NCBI RefSeq assembly: GCF_023078275.1 | Contig: NC_062971.1 | Location: 930,001-994,000 of the forward strand | DNA: 64,000 bases | Direction: 5' to 3' | Origin: Leguminivora glycinivorella | Lineage: Eukaryota > Arthropoda > Insecta > Lepidoptera > Tortricidae | Part shown: in pieces, positions 20,637-32,632 of the stretch | Layout of the letters: every line of letters begins with the position of its first letter | Numbering within the stretch: position 1 is the first letter of the stretch | The notes under the pieces: model-generated | The model's input: only the letters and a program-made list of their open reading frames with translations | What the model was told of the DNA's origin: nothing | Database searches by the model: none | Program-made: the position numbers and the translations under genes

Positions 20637-21186
20637 GAACCTCGATTTTAAAGATTCTTTCACAATATCTTTTAACTGAGTTGTTCTTAATGGACAATTT
20701 GTTTTCGATAAATCTAGTTAATAACACTAGTATATTAAACTAGAATTCCCAAAAAGATAGGGGGGCTCCTTTCCATTTTAGCATTTTCGCTCCTGTAGCG
20801 TCTTAATTGGCCGAAATACAACGACTGACATCAAAGGTAACTTATCCTAAATCTTTGTGCAGCAAACAATGATTAGACTCTTTAAGTTACAAGAAAAAAC
20901 TATATTTTGGACTATTGTTTTTATCGGAACATATTAGTTTCCAATGAATTGATTAAAAACATAAGAAATTGTTGAAGTCGTACAATGGATTAGCCAGTGT
21001 CTCCGTGCTACGCGCAGGCGCGTCGGGCGAGCCAAGGCTGCGCGTGGGCAGATCTAGCTACCTGCGCTGCGCGCTAGCAAGCAAGTTTGGCTTGTTGTGT
21101 TCCATCTAATTCGAAATTTGATTATATCTTACTAATATTTGGACAACTCTTTCTTACAGGTAGACTTCGCAAACTATAGAGTCCAT
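20637..21186. other. Intergenic DNA with a GC-rich patch
   Basis: Positions 21000-21090 are GC-rich (CTACGCGCAGGCGCGTCGGG). No gene is recognised. Confidence 0.35.
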
Positions 21187-21490
21187 AGATTTTTTTATAC
21201 CACGTCGGTGGCAAACAGGTATACGGTCCGCCTGATGGAAAGCGGTCACCGTAACCTATGGACGCCTGCAACTTAAGAGGTGTCATATGCGCGTTGCCGA
21301 CCCATTAGAAACTTGTACAGTACTTTTTTGAAGCACCCCATACTGTAATTCATCGGGAATACCTCGGCAGCGAGCTCATATATTCCACAGCCGGAGCGTC
21401 CGCGGGAGGAAATTCCTCTGAAGCCGCACGATACGCGACCATTTAGGTTACAAGGTGAGTGGATGAGCGCCAATATAAATAACCCAGAAA
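21187..21490 (+). mobile_element. LINE-like 3' region
   Basis: CACGTCGGTGGCAAACAGG, CGCCTGATGGAAAGCGGTC and CTATGGACGCCTGCAACTT form a well-preserved copy of a common moth repeat. Degraded relatives are at 4125-4200, 44676-44781 and 49162-49250. The minus open frame 21273-21497 is antisense to it. Confidence 0.6.
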
Positions 21491-24423
21491 TATACAACTT
21501 ATCGGTCTACCAACTGGATTTAAAGCACTCTGTCAGACGAGACTTTAAAAGTACAGTCGTCTGCAATAGTGCATGGCGAATTTATGAATGAATTCACTCA
21601 TAATATCTCAATGCAATTTACCAACTCACTGTACACTGAAAAGTGAGCTTTTCCACTATTTCTAATCAATATCATCAATATGTTATCTAAGTTTTTAAAG
21701 CTACAGTCAAAAGCTAACTAAGTTACGTAACTATAACTAGCCCCCGCAGCTAAATTTGTAATAGTAAGTAAGTGACAAACGATGTATTTGCATGTTAATA
21801 TAAAATAAAAATAGTCGGTCCGTCTGTCGGCACGTAAACAAGACAAGTTAACAAAATTAGCATTTAAATGAAGGAAAGGTTTCACTTTTTAATAACTTTC
21901 ACCTAATAAAGATAAAGGCTCAATAGATTTATTTTCTTTATCCAGAATTCATAAAAAAACCATTTTGATGGTTTTAAATCAGTATTATCTAACAATAAAA
22001 TGTCTGGTCTAAAAGGGAGTTATCTATTACAACTTGCTGTAACGAAACGTGTCTTCAAAAAAAAAACGGCACCCACCTTATATTCGAGACGTGACTAATA
22101 TTTGTTCTAAAAACATAAGGTAGACTGAAGGAGAGAAAAAAAATCGGTTTACGAAGTGACTCGTGCGGTTTAAGCCGAGGACAAAAATCTTTATTATTTT
22201 TATTAGGTGATAGAGAAGCTTTTAAAGAGATTTGAAAAGTGCGTTGTAACAGAGGAAGACCATATCGAAAAATAAAAATAAAGTTGTAAAGATATGTAAG
22301 CTCTCTTTGTTAGGCCGGAAACTTTTGGACCGCACGCGCAACTCGGACATACAAGTAGAAGGAATATAAGTTTCTCTAATAATGTCCGTACTGTACATAA
22401 GACTACAAATACTAAATTATAGACTCTAAAACTGTATTAAAGTACAATTACACTGCCCGATTCGAATTATAATTATTAGATTTGTTCTCGATATGATCAC
22501 TTCAAAATCTTCAAATCACATTTGACGCTGACAGCTCAATATCATGTTGGAAACAGATATCGTCACTACTTTTAAAAAAACTTGTATCTTCGTCTGTCAA
22601 TGAAAAGAAAATTGTAGTAAGTATGTATGGAATGCATATAGACTTACTGCGTTTTAACTTTGAGGAGCAGCGTCAGATACGAGATTTTTTCAAAATAGTG
22701 ATAGTGACCATATAACTAAAATTCGAATTGGCCGGAAAAGTTACAAAACGGATGGTGGCAAAAGCAAGGAATAAATTTAAATCGTATCACTTAAAAATAT
22801 GTAGTATATGTATATATATTTCTTACTTGCATTAGGCACATTATTTCATATTTATTAACACTTACTACAAAGTTTACCTTCGCACCTCCAAAATAACTAA
22901 GTAAACCGCTAAAATGGACACTTTCACCATTCAATGAAAAATCTTGGGGCGTAAACTAAAGTGCAAGTAATATAATATTCACTTTTCCTGACCCACAACT
23001 TTGACCTCAATAGAGTCCGGAAAAGCCAGTCAACGAAAGTGGCCCTAATGACAAATGTAAACCCGAAAACCAATCTACTGACTGCTCTTAAGAGTCACAC
23101 GAATGCGCTGCCAGAAAACCGTTAACATACAGGTGATGCTGGGGTTTTCCGTGATCATGATGAAAATCAAAACGGTAATCACTCCGATATAAGTCTATGA
23201 AAGTAACCGTGAACAATTGAACATATAAAGGGAAATAACAATCTCATTCGAAAAACAAATTTCATCAAGACTTTTATTATTATTGACCCGGGATATATGT
23301 AGACTGTGTATTTACCTATTTTACCTTCTTATTTTTGTCTAGCTCCTGATATATCGACGCATTATAAGTTTAGTAGAACTAACCGTGAATCATACAAATT
23401 CTTAAATTTCATGAAATTTAGCGTGAAAATCAAGATAATATGAAATAGAGTCAGCTTAAGCTTACTTTGCAACGATTTGATTTGAAAGCAGCGACCGTTG
23501 AAGTATTATTTAAAACGCCAAACATCTATAAATTTAATTATATCTAATTTTGGGTATAAAATAAAACTTTGAAGGTACTAGACAAATAAAAACACAATAT
23601 TATTGTCTTACTTCAATGTTCATGGATTGCTGACTTTCGCTTAAAGAAAAAAATACTTCGGTACACATCGGCAACGTTTCGGTAGCGTCGTGTGACTCTT
23701 AACAATGTTGTAGTAAGCAAGGTTAGAGGTGGCACTTTCTTACGTGGGACTACCAATATTGGGTTTGACGTGACAGTTGTCAAATGTCAATGTTTATGTT
23801 AATTGAGATCATTAGCAGAGTCATGTTTGATGTAGCTTTTGTATTGTTTATCTTATTAAGGAGTGTGAGTGATGGGAGATAAGAAAAAACAATCAAAAAG
23901 AAAAAAAAATGGTGGAAAGTGTACACGGGATATTGGTAATGACGAACTAATGAAAGTAAAAATGTCATTAAAATGAATGATGGTAGGACTATATAAAGTT
24001 TTTAATGGAAGTTTTAAGTGATAGTAAGCATTTAGATATGTTTATGGTTTTTTTTTTAATTTTTAATCAAAAAGAATGTCAGTGGTTATTCTTTATGGCA
24101 GTACTTAATGCCTCGTTCCTGTTCTTAATCATGTTTCATGAAAATCGGTGCACTAATTCGGGGGTGTTTTCAAATTTTTAATTTTCTTCATTATAATATT
24201 GAATTCAGTATATTATACTGAATTGTCACCGCATATATGGGAACAGAATAATAGCGCCCCCTTGAGAATTGTCATATATTTCTGGTCAGGCTTGTTTACT
24301 CTACTACACTACAAACATAATGTTTGTAAAGTATTCCACGAGGAATGCGGCACGCGACGGCATAGTTAATAGCATAATCAATAGTAAATGGTGGAACTAC
24401 ATGGCGAAAGGACACGGGGAAAT
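21491..24423. other. Long intergenic or intronic stretch
   Basis: I find no coding motif, tRNA or clear repeat boundary in this 2.9 kb. It is AT-rich single-copy-looking DNA with scattered homopolymers. The minus open frame 23780-23968 is low-complexity. Confidence 0.4.
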
Positions 24424-24555
24424 TGTATAATAGTTATTTGAAGGGGGCAAAGTTGTATTTTAACGCCGAGTGTGGAATTGAAAAACGAGCAAGTGAAAGG
24501 ATTCTATAGTTGTTCGAGAATAGAATCCTGGACTTGCGAGTTTTTTAACACACGA
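24424..24555 (+). repeat. Interspersed repeat (AACGCCGAGTGTGGAATTG), copy 1
   Basis: TTGTATTTTAACGCCGAGTG, AATTGAAAAACGAGCAAGTG and AAAGGATTCTATAGTTG are reverse-complemented at 43087-43204. An inner hairpin GGATTCTAT/ATAGAATCC is present. Confidence 0.65.
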
Positions 24556-24593
24556 GAAGTAAAATACATTTGCACCCGAGTGTAACACAAAAC

Positions 24594-24832
24594 TTTTCCC
24601 CTCACTATAGCGAGGAAACTACAACGCAAAAAATGCGTTTATCACTGCTTCCAATAGTTCCACGGGTGGTAAATCATCTTTATTACTAGATTCACCTACT
24701 TTTATCAATTTTAAAGCAGTTAATTTGACTTTATTCAAGGTCAAATCACTTTACCCACTAGTGGATAAAATGCGTTTTTACCCGCTGGTATTAAAGGACA
24801 AAGCACGTGTTTCCGAGCTAGTGAGGGGAAAA
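24594..24832. mobile_element. 239-bp MITE, TTTTCCCCTCACTA ends, copy 1
   Basis: The ends TTTTCCCCTCACTA and TAGTGAGGGGAAAA are perfect inverted repeats. The copy at 39023-39262 is about 95% identical by eye. Interior landmarks are ATGCGTTTATCACTGCTTCC and TTTACCCGCTGGTATTAAAG. Confidence 0.85.
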
Positions 24833-24875
24833 TGGTTTTAATCAATTTAATGATGGAGTGACATCACATGCATAT

Positions 24876-25235
24876 TATAATCACACCTGTATCCCATAAA
24901 GGGGTAGGCAGAGCACATGAAACTAATCAAGTATCCTTGGTACAATGCCTCAAAGGGCCTATTTTAGATTTTTTTTTTATGGGATAGGGGGCAAACGAGC
25001 AGACAGGTCGCCTGATGGTAAGCGATCACCGCCGCCCATGGACACCCGAAACACCGAAACAACAACATTAAGTTGCTTTTAAGTTTAGTCTTAGTTTCTT
25101 ATATAATTATGTAAATATGTTCATGTAAATCAAATTTCAGTACCACTCTTAGCAAAATTGTGACATTGCAGTGACAGGTTGCCAGCTTCTCGCCTACAAG
25201 CTACGCCATAATTTAACCCATATCCCACACTTCCC
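24876..25235 (-). mobile_element. LINE 3'-end-like repeat (GGGATATGGGTTAAATT family), copy 2, split
   Basis: The minus-strand 3' part is at about 24876-24925 and the 5' part at about 25130-25235. A different repeat at 24962-25085 (GGGGGCAAACGAGCAGACAG) has inserted between them. Confidence 0.6.
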
Positions 25236-25300
25236 ACAGTCGACTTCTACGACACCATAGGTTAAAGAAAATAAGATTATACCATCCGCCCAGAGACGTG

Positions 25301-25397
25301 TAAAAAGTAGATGGTGCCACTAAAAAAATGCCTTGTTGCCATCTACAAGTATAATCGGTGACAACAAGGCATTTTTTAGTGGCGCCATCTACTTTTT
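25301..25397. mobile_element. Small foldback element with about 36-bp arms
   Basis: The left arm (AAAAAGTAGATGGTGCCAC then AATGCCTTGTTG) and the right arm (CAACAAGGCATTTTTTAGTG then GCGCCATCTACTTTTT) are almost perfect inverted repeats around a 24-bp centre. The minus open frame 25213-25497 crosses it and is not a gene. Confidence 0.75.
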
Positions 25398-25938
25398 GCC
25401 CATCTTTAGTAGGTCGCATTTTATACACCCTGTTTTTATTGAATTCCGTTAACTTTAAGGGAAGGTTCTTTGAATCAAATACAATTAATTTCTCCAAGAA
25501 ACTAGCGTCTTAACTCTTACGGTCATTGAGTTATTAAAAAAATTAAAATAATTACCGAACACGTGTGAGCCTTTATTTTTTTTTTATATTAATCACTTGA
25601 CACTAACTTGAATATTATTCTTAAGGGTCTCTCACACTGATTAATTCATTTATTATGAATGAAAACGATGAAAAATATTTTTTGGCGAAGTTAACTAAAA
25701 GTGATATACAGGGTGGGTCCTGATAACGAACCTAACGGTAACGACGTGTCGAATTTAACGGGAAACAAAAAAAATACGCTGTAGTATGGGATGGTATAAT
25801 CTTCTTCATGTTTAATTTACTTATTTTTTATTTACCCACGGGAAGAAAGGAGGTGGTGAATGGCAATTACAATTAATTATCTATTAAAGATATAATTTTA
25901 TCCAAACTAATTTTTACCGACTCTACCTATAACTATAC
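25398..25938. other. AT-rich intergenic DNA
   Basis: Nothing is recognised. Confidence 0.35.
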
Positions 25939-26218
25939 TTGCTCAAGAATCGCATAAAAGATGTATGCGCACCTGAACATAAGGTCGGTTACTCACTCAT
26001 GGTCAAACTCCATATAAGAACACTTGTCTCTACATTCCATTCTCTACCATACACTCTTTGGTATAGAGCATATTTGCAGGATGTTTTAGTAGAGTTTGAG
26101 GCTACAGCCAAAGCCAAAGGTGCCATATGTTTTGAAGATTGTGTAATACTTGTAGATAATAGAAGTAAAATAAATTATAATACATTTACCTCAAAGTTGA
26201 ATCTACTGTGCGGTCTGT
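25939..26218 (+). CDS. Unidentified open frame, truncated by a MITE
   Basis: The frame (TTG start as shown, possibly open further 5' as an exon) runs 114 codons to 26283, but only the first 93 precede the MITE at 26219. It is the longest open frame not explained by a repeat. It includes YSLMVKLHIRTLVSTFHSL and KAKGAICFEDCVILVDNRSK, with an amino-acid mix more protein-like than most frames here. I do not recognise a family. It may be an exon or a decayed transposon gene whose 3' part was displaced by the MITE. No splice sites were confirmed. Confidence 0.2.
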
Positions 26219-26351
26219 GCGTTTTCACATTATCCGATCCGATATCGGATGTAGGAAGGATTTCAAAGGCAAAAATCAAATAAGTATGGCGGCTTAAATG
26301 TCTGGGATATCGTTCCTAGATCCGATATCGGATCGGATATTGTGAAAACGC
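26219..26351. mobile_element. 133-bp MITE with TCCGATATCGGA palindromes, copy 1
   Basis: Near-perfect inverted ends GCGTTTTCACATTATCCGAT and ATCGGATATTGTGAAAACGC each contain the 12-bp palindrome TCCGATATCGGA. A second copy is at 40882-41010. Confidence 0.8.
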
Positions 26352-26656
26352 GCTAATAATAGGCAACATACATATATTACCTGTATTATTTAGTTTATAG
26401 AGCGAAGACAGACACTAATTTTATCGCTAGATTTCTTGAAACTTACGTCATATACTCTAATTTTTTTTATATTTTCCTGGTTTTGAGACTACGTAATTTC
26501 TTACTTAGATATTATAAATGCAATTGATAAAAAATCATATAAGTGCATATGAATGAAAAACAGGATATTTAGTAATGTGACAGACAGACAGACAGACAGA
26601 GTCGCCCCATAAAGGACAAGGGTTCCTTCTGTACCTTTTTGGTACGGTACCCTAAA
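26352..26656 (+). repeat. LINE-like tail (CAGA)n + GGTACCCTAAAA
   Basis: ACAGACAGACAGACAGAC at 26580-26600 is followed by GGACAAGGGTTCCTTCTGTA and GTACGGTACCCTAAAAA ending at 26656. This matches the end type of 6549-7092. Upstream sequence to 26352 is AT-rich and probably part of the same degraded element. Confidence 0.5.
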
Positions 26657-27437
26657 AACTACACCCTAATCATCCCTAAACTAACATTTTTAGCACTTGA
26701 ACACAACTGTATTAATTAAACCATAAATACTTATAACATCTTCATAATTATGTCCTTATCTTGTAAATGCACTGCTTTATTTATGATTATAGGTTTGACA
26801 AGATCGACTAGATAATTACTAAGTTAATCTCTACGGTAATAGCACTCAACTTAACAATGATATATTAATATATAATGTCTATAAAACGTTATAAATGTAA
26901 TATTATAGTCGATATTATGACTTGATGTTTGATATGTGACGTTGTTGATCAAAAGGGAACATATTGTCGGTTGTGTTGTGGATAAGATCGATTTTGTATT
27001 GAAGTTTTTATGGCTTATTGACAAACTACGATACGAGTAGTACCTTTTTGATTGAAAAAGTCACAATTTATTGTCGAACGATTTTTATTTTTTATTTTTG
27101 AAACAAAAAAAAACTAAATTTAAATAGGTTCATCCGGTCCATCACACACAGGTAGACAGACATTTCAAACTTATAACATAAGTCGTCGCCCCGTCGTTTT
27201 TGCGTTGGGGATTAAAAATACAAAATAAGATTTGAAACTTTTCACTGAACTGTTTATATCATATTATTTATATATACGATTTGCTCTAGTGCTGCTCTCT
27301 ACTGGAAGAACATTGCACTAAATACTCCATTTAATTTCAACTAACTACGATAGACTTCAATGTGAATACGATCATAGAATGCAACCACTTGACTCTGAAG
27401 AACGTCTTCAGTTCAAGTAGCATAGCATTATCTACAG
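26657..27437. other. AT-rich intergenic DNA
   Basis: There is no gene. Positions 27130-27220 have a degraded LINE-tail look (CATCACACACAGGTAGACAG). Confidence 0.35.
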
Positions 27438-27577
27438 GTTACGTAGCCAAATGCTCAAACGATTACGATAATATCGTTATCGTAGCTAGTTATCTCTATC
27501 GCTCTTCCGTATTAGTATGACAGAGTCAGACTGCTTTTCAATCGGCGTCTAGCGTCAACGATTGACATTTCAGCTAG
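27438..27577 (+). mobile_element. MITE with TACGTAGCC-type end, copy 2
   Basis: Reverse-complement counterpart of 9074-9214 (GTTACGTAGCCAAATGCTC at one end, CTAGCGTCAACGATTGACAT at the other). It has an internal ATAATATCGTTAT palindrome. Confidence 0.6.
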
Positions 27578-29376
27578 GCCGGCTGATACTGAATAATGAT
27601 TCATAAATTTCATAATAAATAAATCATTCTGAACTGCATCTTTAGATTGCTATTTATTGAATATGAATTAAATGAATAGGAAATGTTATATAACAAATAA
27701 CAGAGAGTTATTTAAGCGAGCGTTAGCGAAGGTTAAATAAAATTAAATGTTTTCTATATGCCTGCCTGTTGGGATTTGGCTATTCTCTGTAGATCACATC
27801 TTCTCAAACAAATTTTGAGAAAAGATTCGTATGTTACATGGATATAATATCAGGGACGTAAGAAAACACTTAATTACTTGAGTTAGTCCATTTTTCATAA
27901 CGGTCAAAAATAACTCAGAAGTCTCTAAAAACTCCGCGCTAACATTTATAATTTTGGCTGCCCCGTTCTGCTGACAAATTAGTTGTCCAGACTATAATTT
28001 CAAAATTTCCACGCCTTTAAAAATAGATGGGTTGGGAAGTCCGAAAACGACTCCTAAAATTGTAACCGATCAAATTTAAAATTAGAACGCAGTTCGAGCG
28101 CCGCTTTTGATTCACGAGTCAATTAATCCGCTTGTCTACTTTTAATATCTCCCAAATAAACACAAAAACACTTAAATAATACCTAAATCATTCGCCAGTG
28201 ACATAATGCCCGTACAGTAGTACTTATAAAGCAACGTTCACATTTAAAACATTTGATATTTCACATCACGAACCAAAATCCGAACGCATCCGTTACATTA
28301 CCACGAACTTTTACACTCACAAACCAAAAATTATTCAAATCTGACATTTATCACTCTTATAATAAAGCGCATGAATGCATTTGAAAGAACGCAAAACGCC
28401 GAAATGAATTTAAATTCAAATATCAATTTGATACCATTGAAATTTGAACCTTGTTTTTAATGCGGCAAAGTAGTTTTTATAAGTGAGATGTCTGATAGTG
28501 CTCAAGTGTTTGAAGCTCCCTATTGGATCAGGAAGCGGGTGACAGCTCAAGAATTTGAAAATAGAATACTTATAGCCGCGAATTTGGGTGAAGCTACTTT
28601 TGAAATAGTATTTGGAATATTTTTTTAAATTCCATAAATATTTGAATACGATGTTCATTTTTTTTCATTTTGTAAAGAGTTGTAGCAAAGTGTAGTAAGT
28701 CAGAAATTTAAATTTTTGAGAGAAATATTTTAAATTTATTTTGTAAAGAGTTGATGCAAAGTGTGATACCTACTTATATGTACTTAGGTAAGTAAAAAAT
28801 TACATTTCCGTAAATTATGATAAAAAAAATAGAAACAGTCATGTAAAGCATGTAAAATTACCAGTTAAGTTTAAAAAAAAATCAGAATAAATTAAAAACT
28901 AAAACATCATCAAACCCAAAATAAACATACCAAACCAGAAAAAAATTATCAAAACTTCAAACGCCTCGTAAACGTAACGTGGCGCCAAAATGTTATGAAG
29001 CGTAACGTAAATAGGCACGTGGTTACAGTTATTGAGTATAATGATGGTGGAAATTAATCTTGTGCGTTTGATCTATTCCTTGCCGAACCGCTTTGTGCCA
29101 GTTTTGCCGCTGCATCTTGTCTGGTATGTTTATTGATGATAAATTGTATTAAAATTGACTAAGGAAGAACTATGGTATGATCGAGGCAGGTGTTGTGATA
29201 TAACATTTTATCGGTAGGTACTGCCAATTGACCCTAGGATGCGCAGTATTAGTATTGATGCTAAGAACGGGAAGCAAGTTCTTTAGAAATTAAAACTGAT
29301 AGCTTAATTATTTATTTAAAATTAACACTGATAAAATTAATATTTAAAATAAATTCTAATACCTATTAGCTTAATG
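27578..29376. other. Long AT-rich intergenic stretch
   Basis: A short direct repeat, TTTTGTAAAGAGTTG followed by GCAAAGTGT, occurs at 28670 and 28740. The minus open frame 28416-28658 has no motif. No gene is supported. Confidence 0.4.
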
Positions 29377-29765
29377 TGACGATCGGTCTGGCTCAGTCAG
29401 TAGTGACCCTGCCTGCTAAGCCGCGGTCCTGGGTTCGAATTACGGTAAGGGCATTTATTTGTGTGATGAGCACAGATATTTGTTCATGAGTCATGGATGT
29501 TTTCTATGTATAGATAGATAGATAGATACATTTATTGGTACTAATCATACACCGTCATACACTGTTACAATTATGTAAAAAATAAATAAAAAATACAATC
29601 TTTCAAATAAAAGTATGTATTAAGTATGTGTAAGTTTGTATATATGTATGTATTTATCTATTTAAGTATGTATATCGTCGCTTAGCACCCATAGTACAAG
29701 CTTTGCTTAGTTTGGGGCTAAGTTGATCTGTGTAAGGTGTCCCCAATATTTATTTATTTATTTAA
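29377..29765 (+). mobile_element. tRNA-derived SINE with nested insertion
   Basis: The pol III A-box-like TGGCTCAGTCAGTAGTGAC (29388) and B-box GGGTTCGAATTAC (29433) mark a tRNA-derived head. The body has GAGCACAGATATTTGTTC, and the tail has TTGGGGCTAAGTTGATCTGT with TATTTATTTATT. A fragment of another element in minus orientation, starting GATAGATAGATAGATACATT (about 29514-29615), interrupts the body. This is the most complete copy of the SINE also seen at 12702 and, with a different tail, at 19588. Confidence 0.75.
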
Positions 29766-30335
29766 TAAAAATAGTATAAGTAGTGAATAAGTAGTGGCGG
29801 AAAACAGGGGTGGCCTTTGCTCAGCAGTGGGACACACTATAGGCTATTAAAAAAAAAAAAGTACTGAATGCCTATGTAAACAGTTTAAAAAATATTGTAT
29901 AAAAATAATGTCAATTTGGAGGAACATAATTTCTGTTTTATCATTCCTAGGTATTTTATTCGTTAATTTCAATACACAGTAATTGGAATTTAATTTACAA
30001 TCACTAATATAAACACGAAACTTTAATAATTAGCTCTTATTTTCTTAAACTTAAAAGAACACAACATTTTCATGACATTAACTTTATGAGCGGTAAAATA
30101 CAGTTCCTTGGTTTGGAGCTTTGTGCTATTTTAGATTAGAATTCGTCGCGAAACGTTCTTCCGTCGAATCTTCGGCTTCCGGCGTTTGAGGAGTCTATTT
30201 TACGAAGGAATTTTAACTAAGCCACTTGATTGGTGAAAAAGGAAAACTAATGTCTTAGCGGAAACTTCCGTATTATGATTAAAATAACAACTTTCTTACC
30301 ACTAAGACATATATGTTTCGTTTGGAATTTAATGT
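29766..30335. other. Intergenic DNA
   Basis: Positions 29795-29860 (GGTGGCCTTTGCTCAGCAG, then TATAGGCTATT and a poly-A run) look like a retroelement tail. The rest is unremarkable. Confidence 0.35.
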
Positions 30336-30557
30336 AAGGTACAGCGGGGCAAATATCGAGGAGGGCGGGGCAATTGTAACTGATCCATTTTTTCCATTAT
30401 TACACTATGATGTTGAGTTCTACAAGTATCCACTAAACACGCCTACCATATATAACCGTTGGACACTCTATTTGATAATGCAAACATTGTAAAACATGGA
30501 AAAAATGAACCAGTTACATTTTCCCCCCCCCAGTCGAGATTTGCCCCGCTGTACCTT
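30336..30557. mobile_element. 222-bp MITE with about 60-bp inverted ends
   Basis: AAGGTACAGCGGGGCAAAT at the left and ATTTGCCCCGCTGTACCTT at the right are perfect 19-bp ends. Similarity continues inward through CCATTTTTTCC / GGAAAAAATG. Confidence 0.85.
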
Positions 30558-30857
30558 AATTAAATTGGACAAGAATTACAAAACAAAAACTACATGTAAT
30601 AGCGCTCAATTTAGTAAACTTCTTTAAAAGAGTAGCTCGACATAATGTAAACTATCTCTAGAGGTATTTTGAAATTAGCTTCGCTAAGCGTTTAAACATC
30701 TGTTCGTTGTTATGACATTTTCATGACGTGCGTTTTGGGTTTTATCTGTCATTCAACATGGTAATTACTTCAACAATAATTGAATACTATTTATACTTTA
30801 CAATACACTTTAATTCGCATGTAGGACAATACAATGCCGTTATGATCGATTAAAATT

Positions 30858-31052
30858 CAGGTGAACGACATCATGATCAGGTGAAGGATAAATATACACA
30901 GGTTATCGACAACAGCAGCAGGTTAACGACAAATTAGTACAAATTTGTATGACACATTTGACAAGTTAACGACAAGCGTCGCTAACCTGCGTCCGTAGTC
31001 GATCACCTGTAGTTTGGTGGTCATTCACCTGATATGGACGTCTTTCACCTGC
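30858..31052. mobile_element. MITE built from repeated CAGGTGAACGAC-like motifs
   Basis: CAGGTGAACGAC, CAGGTGAAGG, CAGGTTATCGAC and CAGGTTAACGAC point right in the left half. AACCTGCG, ATCACCTG, TTCACCTGA and TTTCACCTG point left in the right half. Seven or eight motif copies in inverted halves make about 195 bp, with no coding capacity. Confidence 0.6.
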
Positions 31053-32020
31053 CCATCAGCATTATAATAGTTTTTAACCGCCGCCCAAATTTCAAGGAAG
31101 GGGGTCATTAATATTTTATACCCGACCTTTAAATAAAATTATAATATAATAGCTACTCTGAAATATAATTTAATGAAGTGACTTCACTTCAAGCAACCAC
31201 TTGCTTACTGACACGGTATTTAAACTATAATTAAGATTTCATTTTTTAAAGGGGGCAAAAAACAAATGAAAAAATTAAAATACATATGTAAATAAATCAC
31301 AGAAGAGTTACTTTTAATTATAAAAATATAAGGATACTCATCCAAATAATATACACAATAAAGTTAGCAAAAAACTAGACTAGCAAAAGGAAGGAGGAAG
31401 ATATTGTTGGTGACAGCCAATACCATTGTGCTGTCAATGAACTCAACACATATGTCAATACAATATGTAATATATCAAATACTTAAGTGCGGAAGAATAT
31501 TGTTTTTAAATTTTTACCTATGCGTCTACCGAAGATAAGAAGTAGAAAGCTTACAAAGAAAACAATGAATATTGTAATTGTAAGGGGGCAATGGGGGCAT
31601 TGACCTTCGAGGTTGTCAATATGGAAAGGGAAATTTGTAAACATAATACTTAGTGTATATTTTTAAACAGTTTAACATAGTGAAACGTTAAAAAAGCTAA
31701 ACTTTTAGAAATGATAGTTCTGCACACGACATAAAGATATAAAAACTCTTATCTATTTAAGGTATCATATTTTTTAAGATATTGGTGTAATGAAAATACT
31801 ACGCCATTGACTTTTCTTGTTATGTTAGTGCACGCATGGTAAAAGGATCGACCTCCGTGACTCATCCGACGCACACAATTATGGGTTGTCCTTAAATAGT
31901 ATCGAAAATTAGTCATAAAACGAATGGAAATCGGCCGGAAACAAAGTTAAGGTCGACTTCTACTTCCAAACATATTCCAAAAATCGTTTAGATATGGGTT
32001 TACGTAGTTTCCGCTTGGAA
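31053..32020. other. AT-rich intergenic DNA
   Basis: A small palindrome AAGTGACTTCACTT lies at about 31176. There is no gene. Confidence 0.4.
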
Positions 32021-32083
32021 AATATATCTAAGGGTGTTTTACCTTTTAATATTTTTAAAAGGTAAAACACCCATAGATATATT
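32021..32083. repeat. 27-bp-arm hairpin, 26/27 paired
   Basis: The left arm begins AATATATCTAAGGGTG and the right arm ends CACCCATAGATATATT; there is a single mismatch and a 9-bp AT-only loop. It may be a tiny foldback element or a transcribed hairpin. The open frame 32034-32228 crosses it by chance. Confidence 0.65.
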
Positions 32084-32182
32084 CTTAACTAGGATAATCC
32101 AAAAAAAAACACTCATAATTACAATCAATTTTTCACTACTTACTCTACAAACCTTCAGGCATTTCATACAATGTCCTCTTAA

Positions 32183-32632
32183 TTATTTGCTGGATAATTT
32201 TGTCGGGCTCGTGTTCAAAGTATTATGACCACCATCTAAGTTAACTTTATCTATTATGGCGCCTATTAAAATAACTGGTATCTCCTTAGCAGTGGGAGGT
32301 GAATATTTATCCAAGATTAACGTTGCAGGTGGCACTAACACTGCCCCTTGAATCATTAGTGGTAATGTTGTTCCCTGCTTCGACATCGTTTACAAAATAC
32401 CATCATTAGGCAACTGAGTGTCTTTTACATTAATTTTACCTACGTTATTGACATTGTGTGTTACATCATTCTTACGAACAGTTTGTAAAGGACCCAAAAT
32501 GGTGGAGCCCAAAATATTTTTGGAGATACTAGGTTTTAGGACAACTATGTCATCGGCAGGGCTTCTAAGGCTTGTGAAAGTTGAGAAAGACTTATAACAT
32601 TTCACATTTTGGGCTAATGAATTGAAAAGTGC
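32183..32632 (-). pseudogene. Unidentified decayed coding sequence
   Basis: On the minus strand one frame is open from about 32632 to 32183 except for a single in-frame TAA at 32390-32392, giving roughly 149 codons. Readable stretches include LRSPADDIVVLKPSISKN, PLMIQGAVLVPPATLILDKY and IPVILIGAIIDKVNLDGG. Their composition is protein-like and has hydrophobic beta-type patches. I do not recognise the family. The single stop suggests a fairly young pseudogene, perhaps from a transposon or virus-like source. No flanking splice sites were confirmed. Confidence 0.35.

Noticed and set aside
29377..29460. Genuine tRNA gene
   Set aside because: The A and B boxes are present but no cloverleaf closes and the sequence continues into a SINE body; the same applies to 53600-53690 and 33140-33200.
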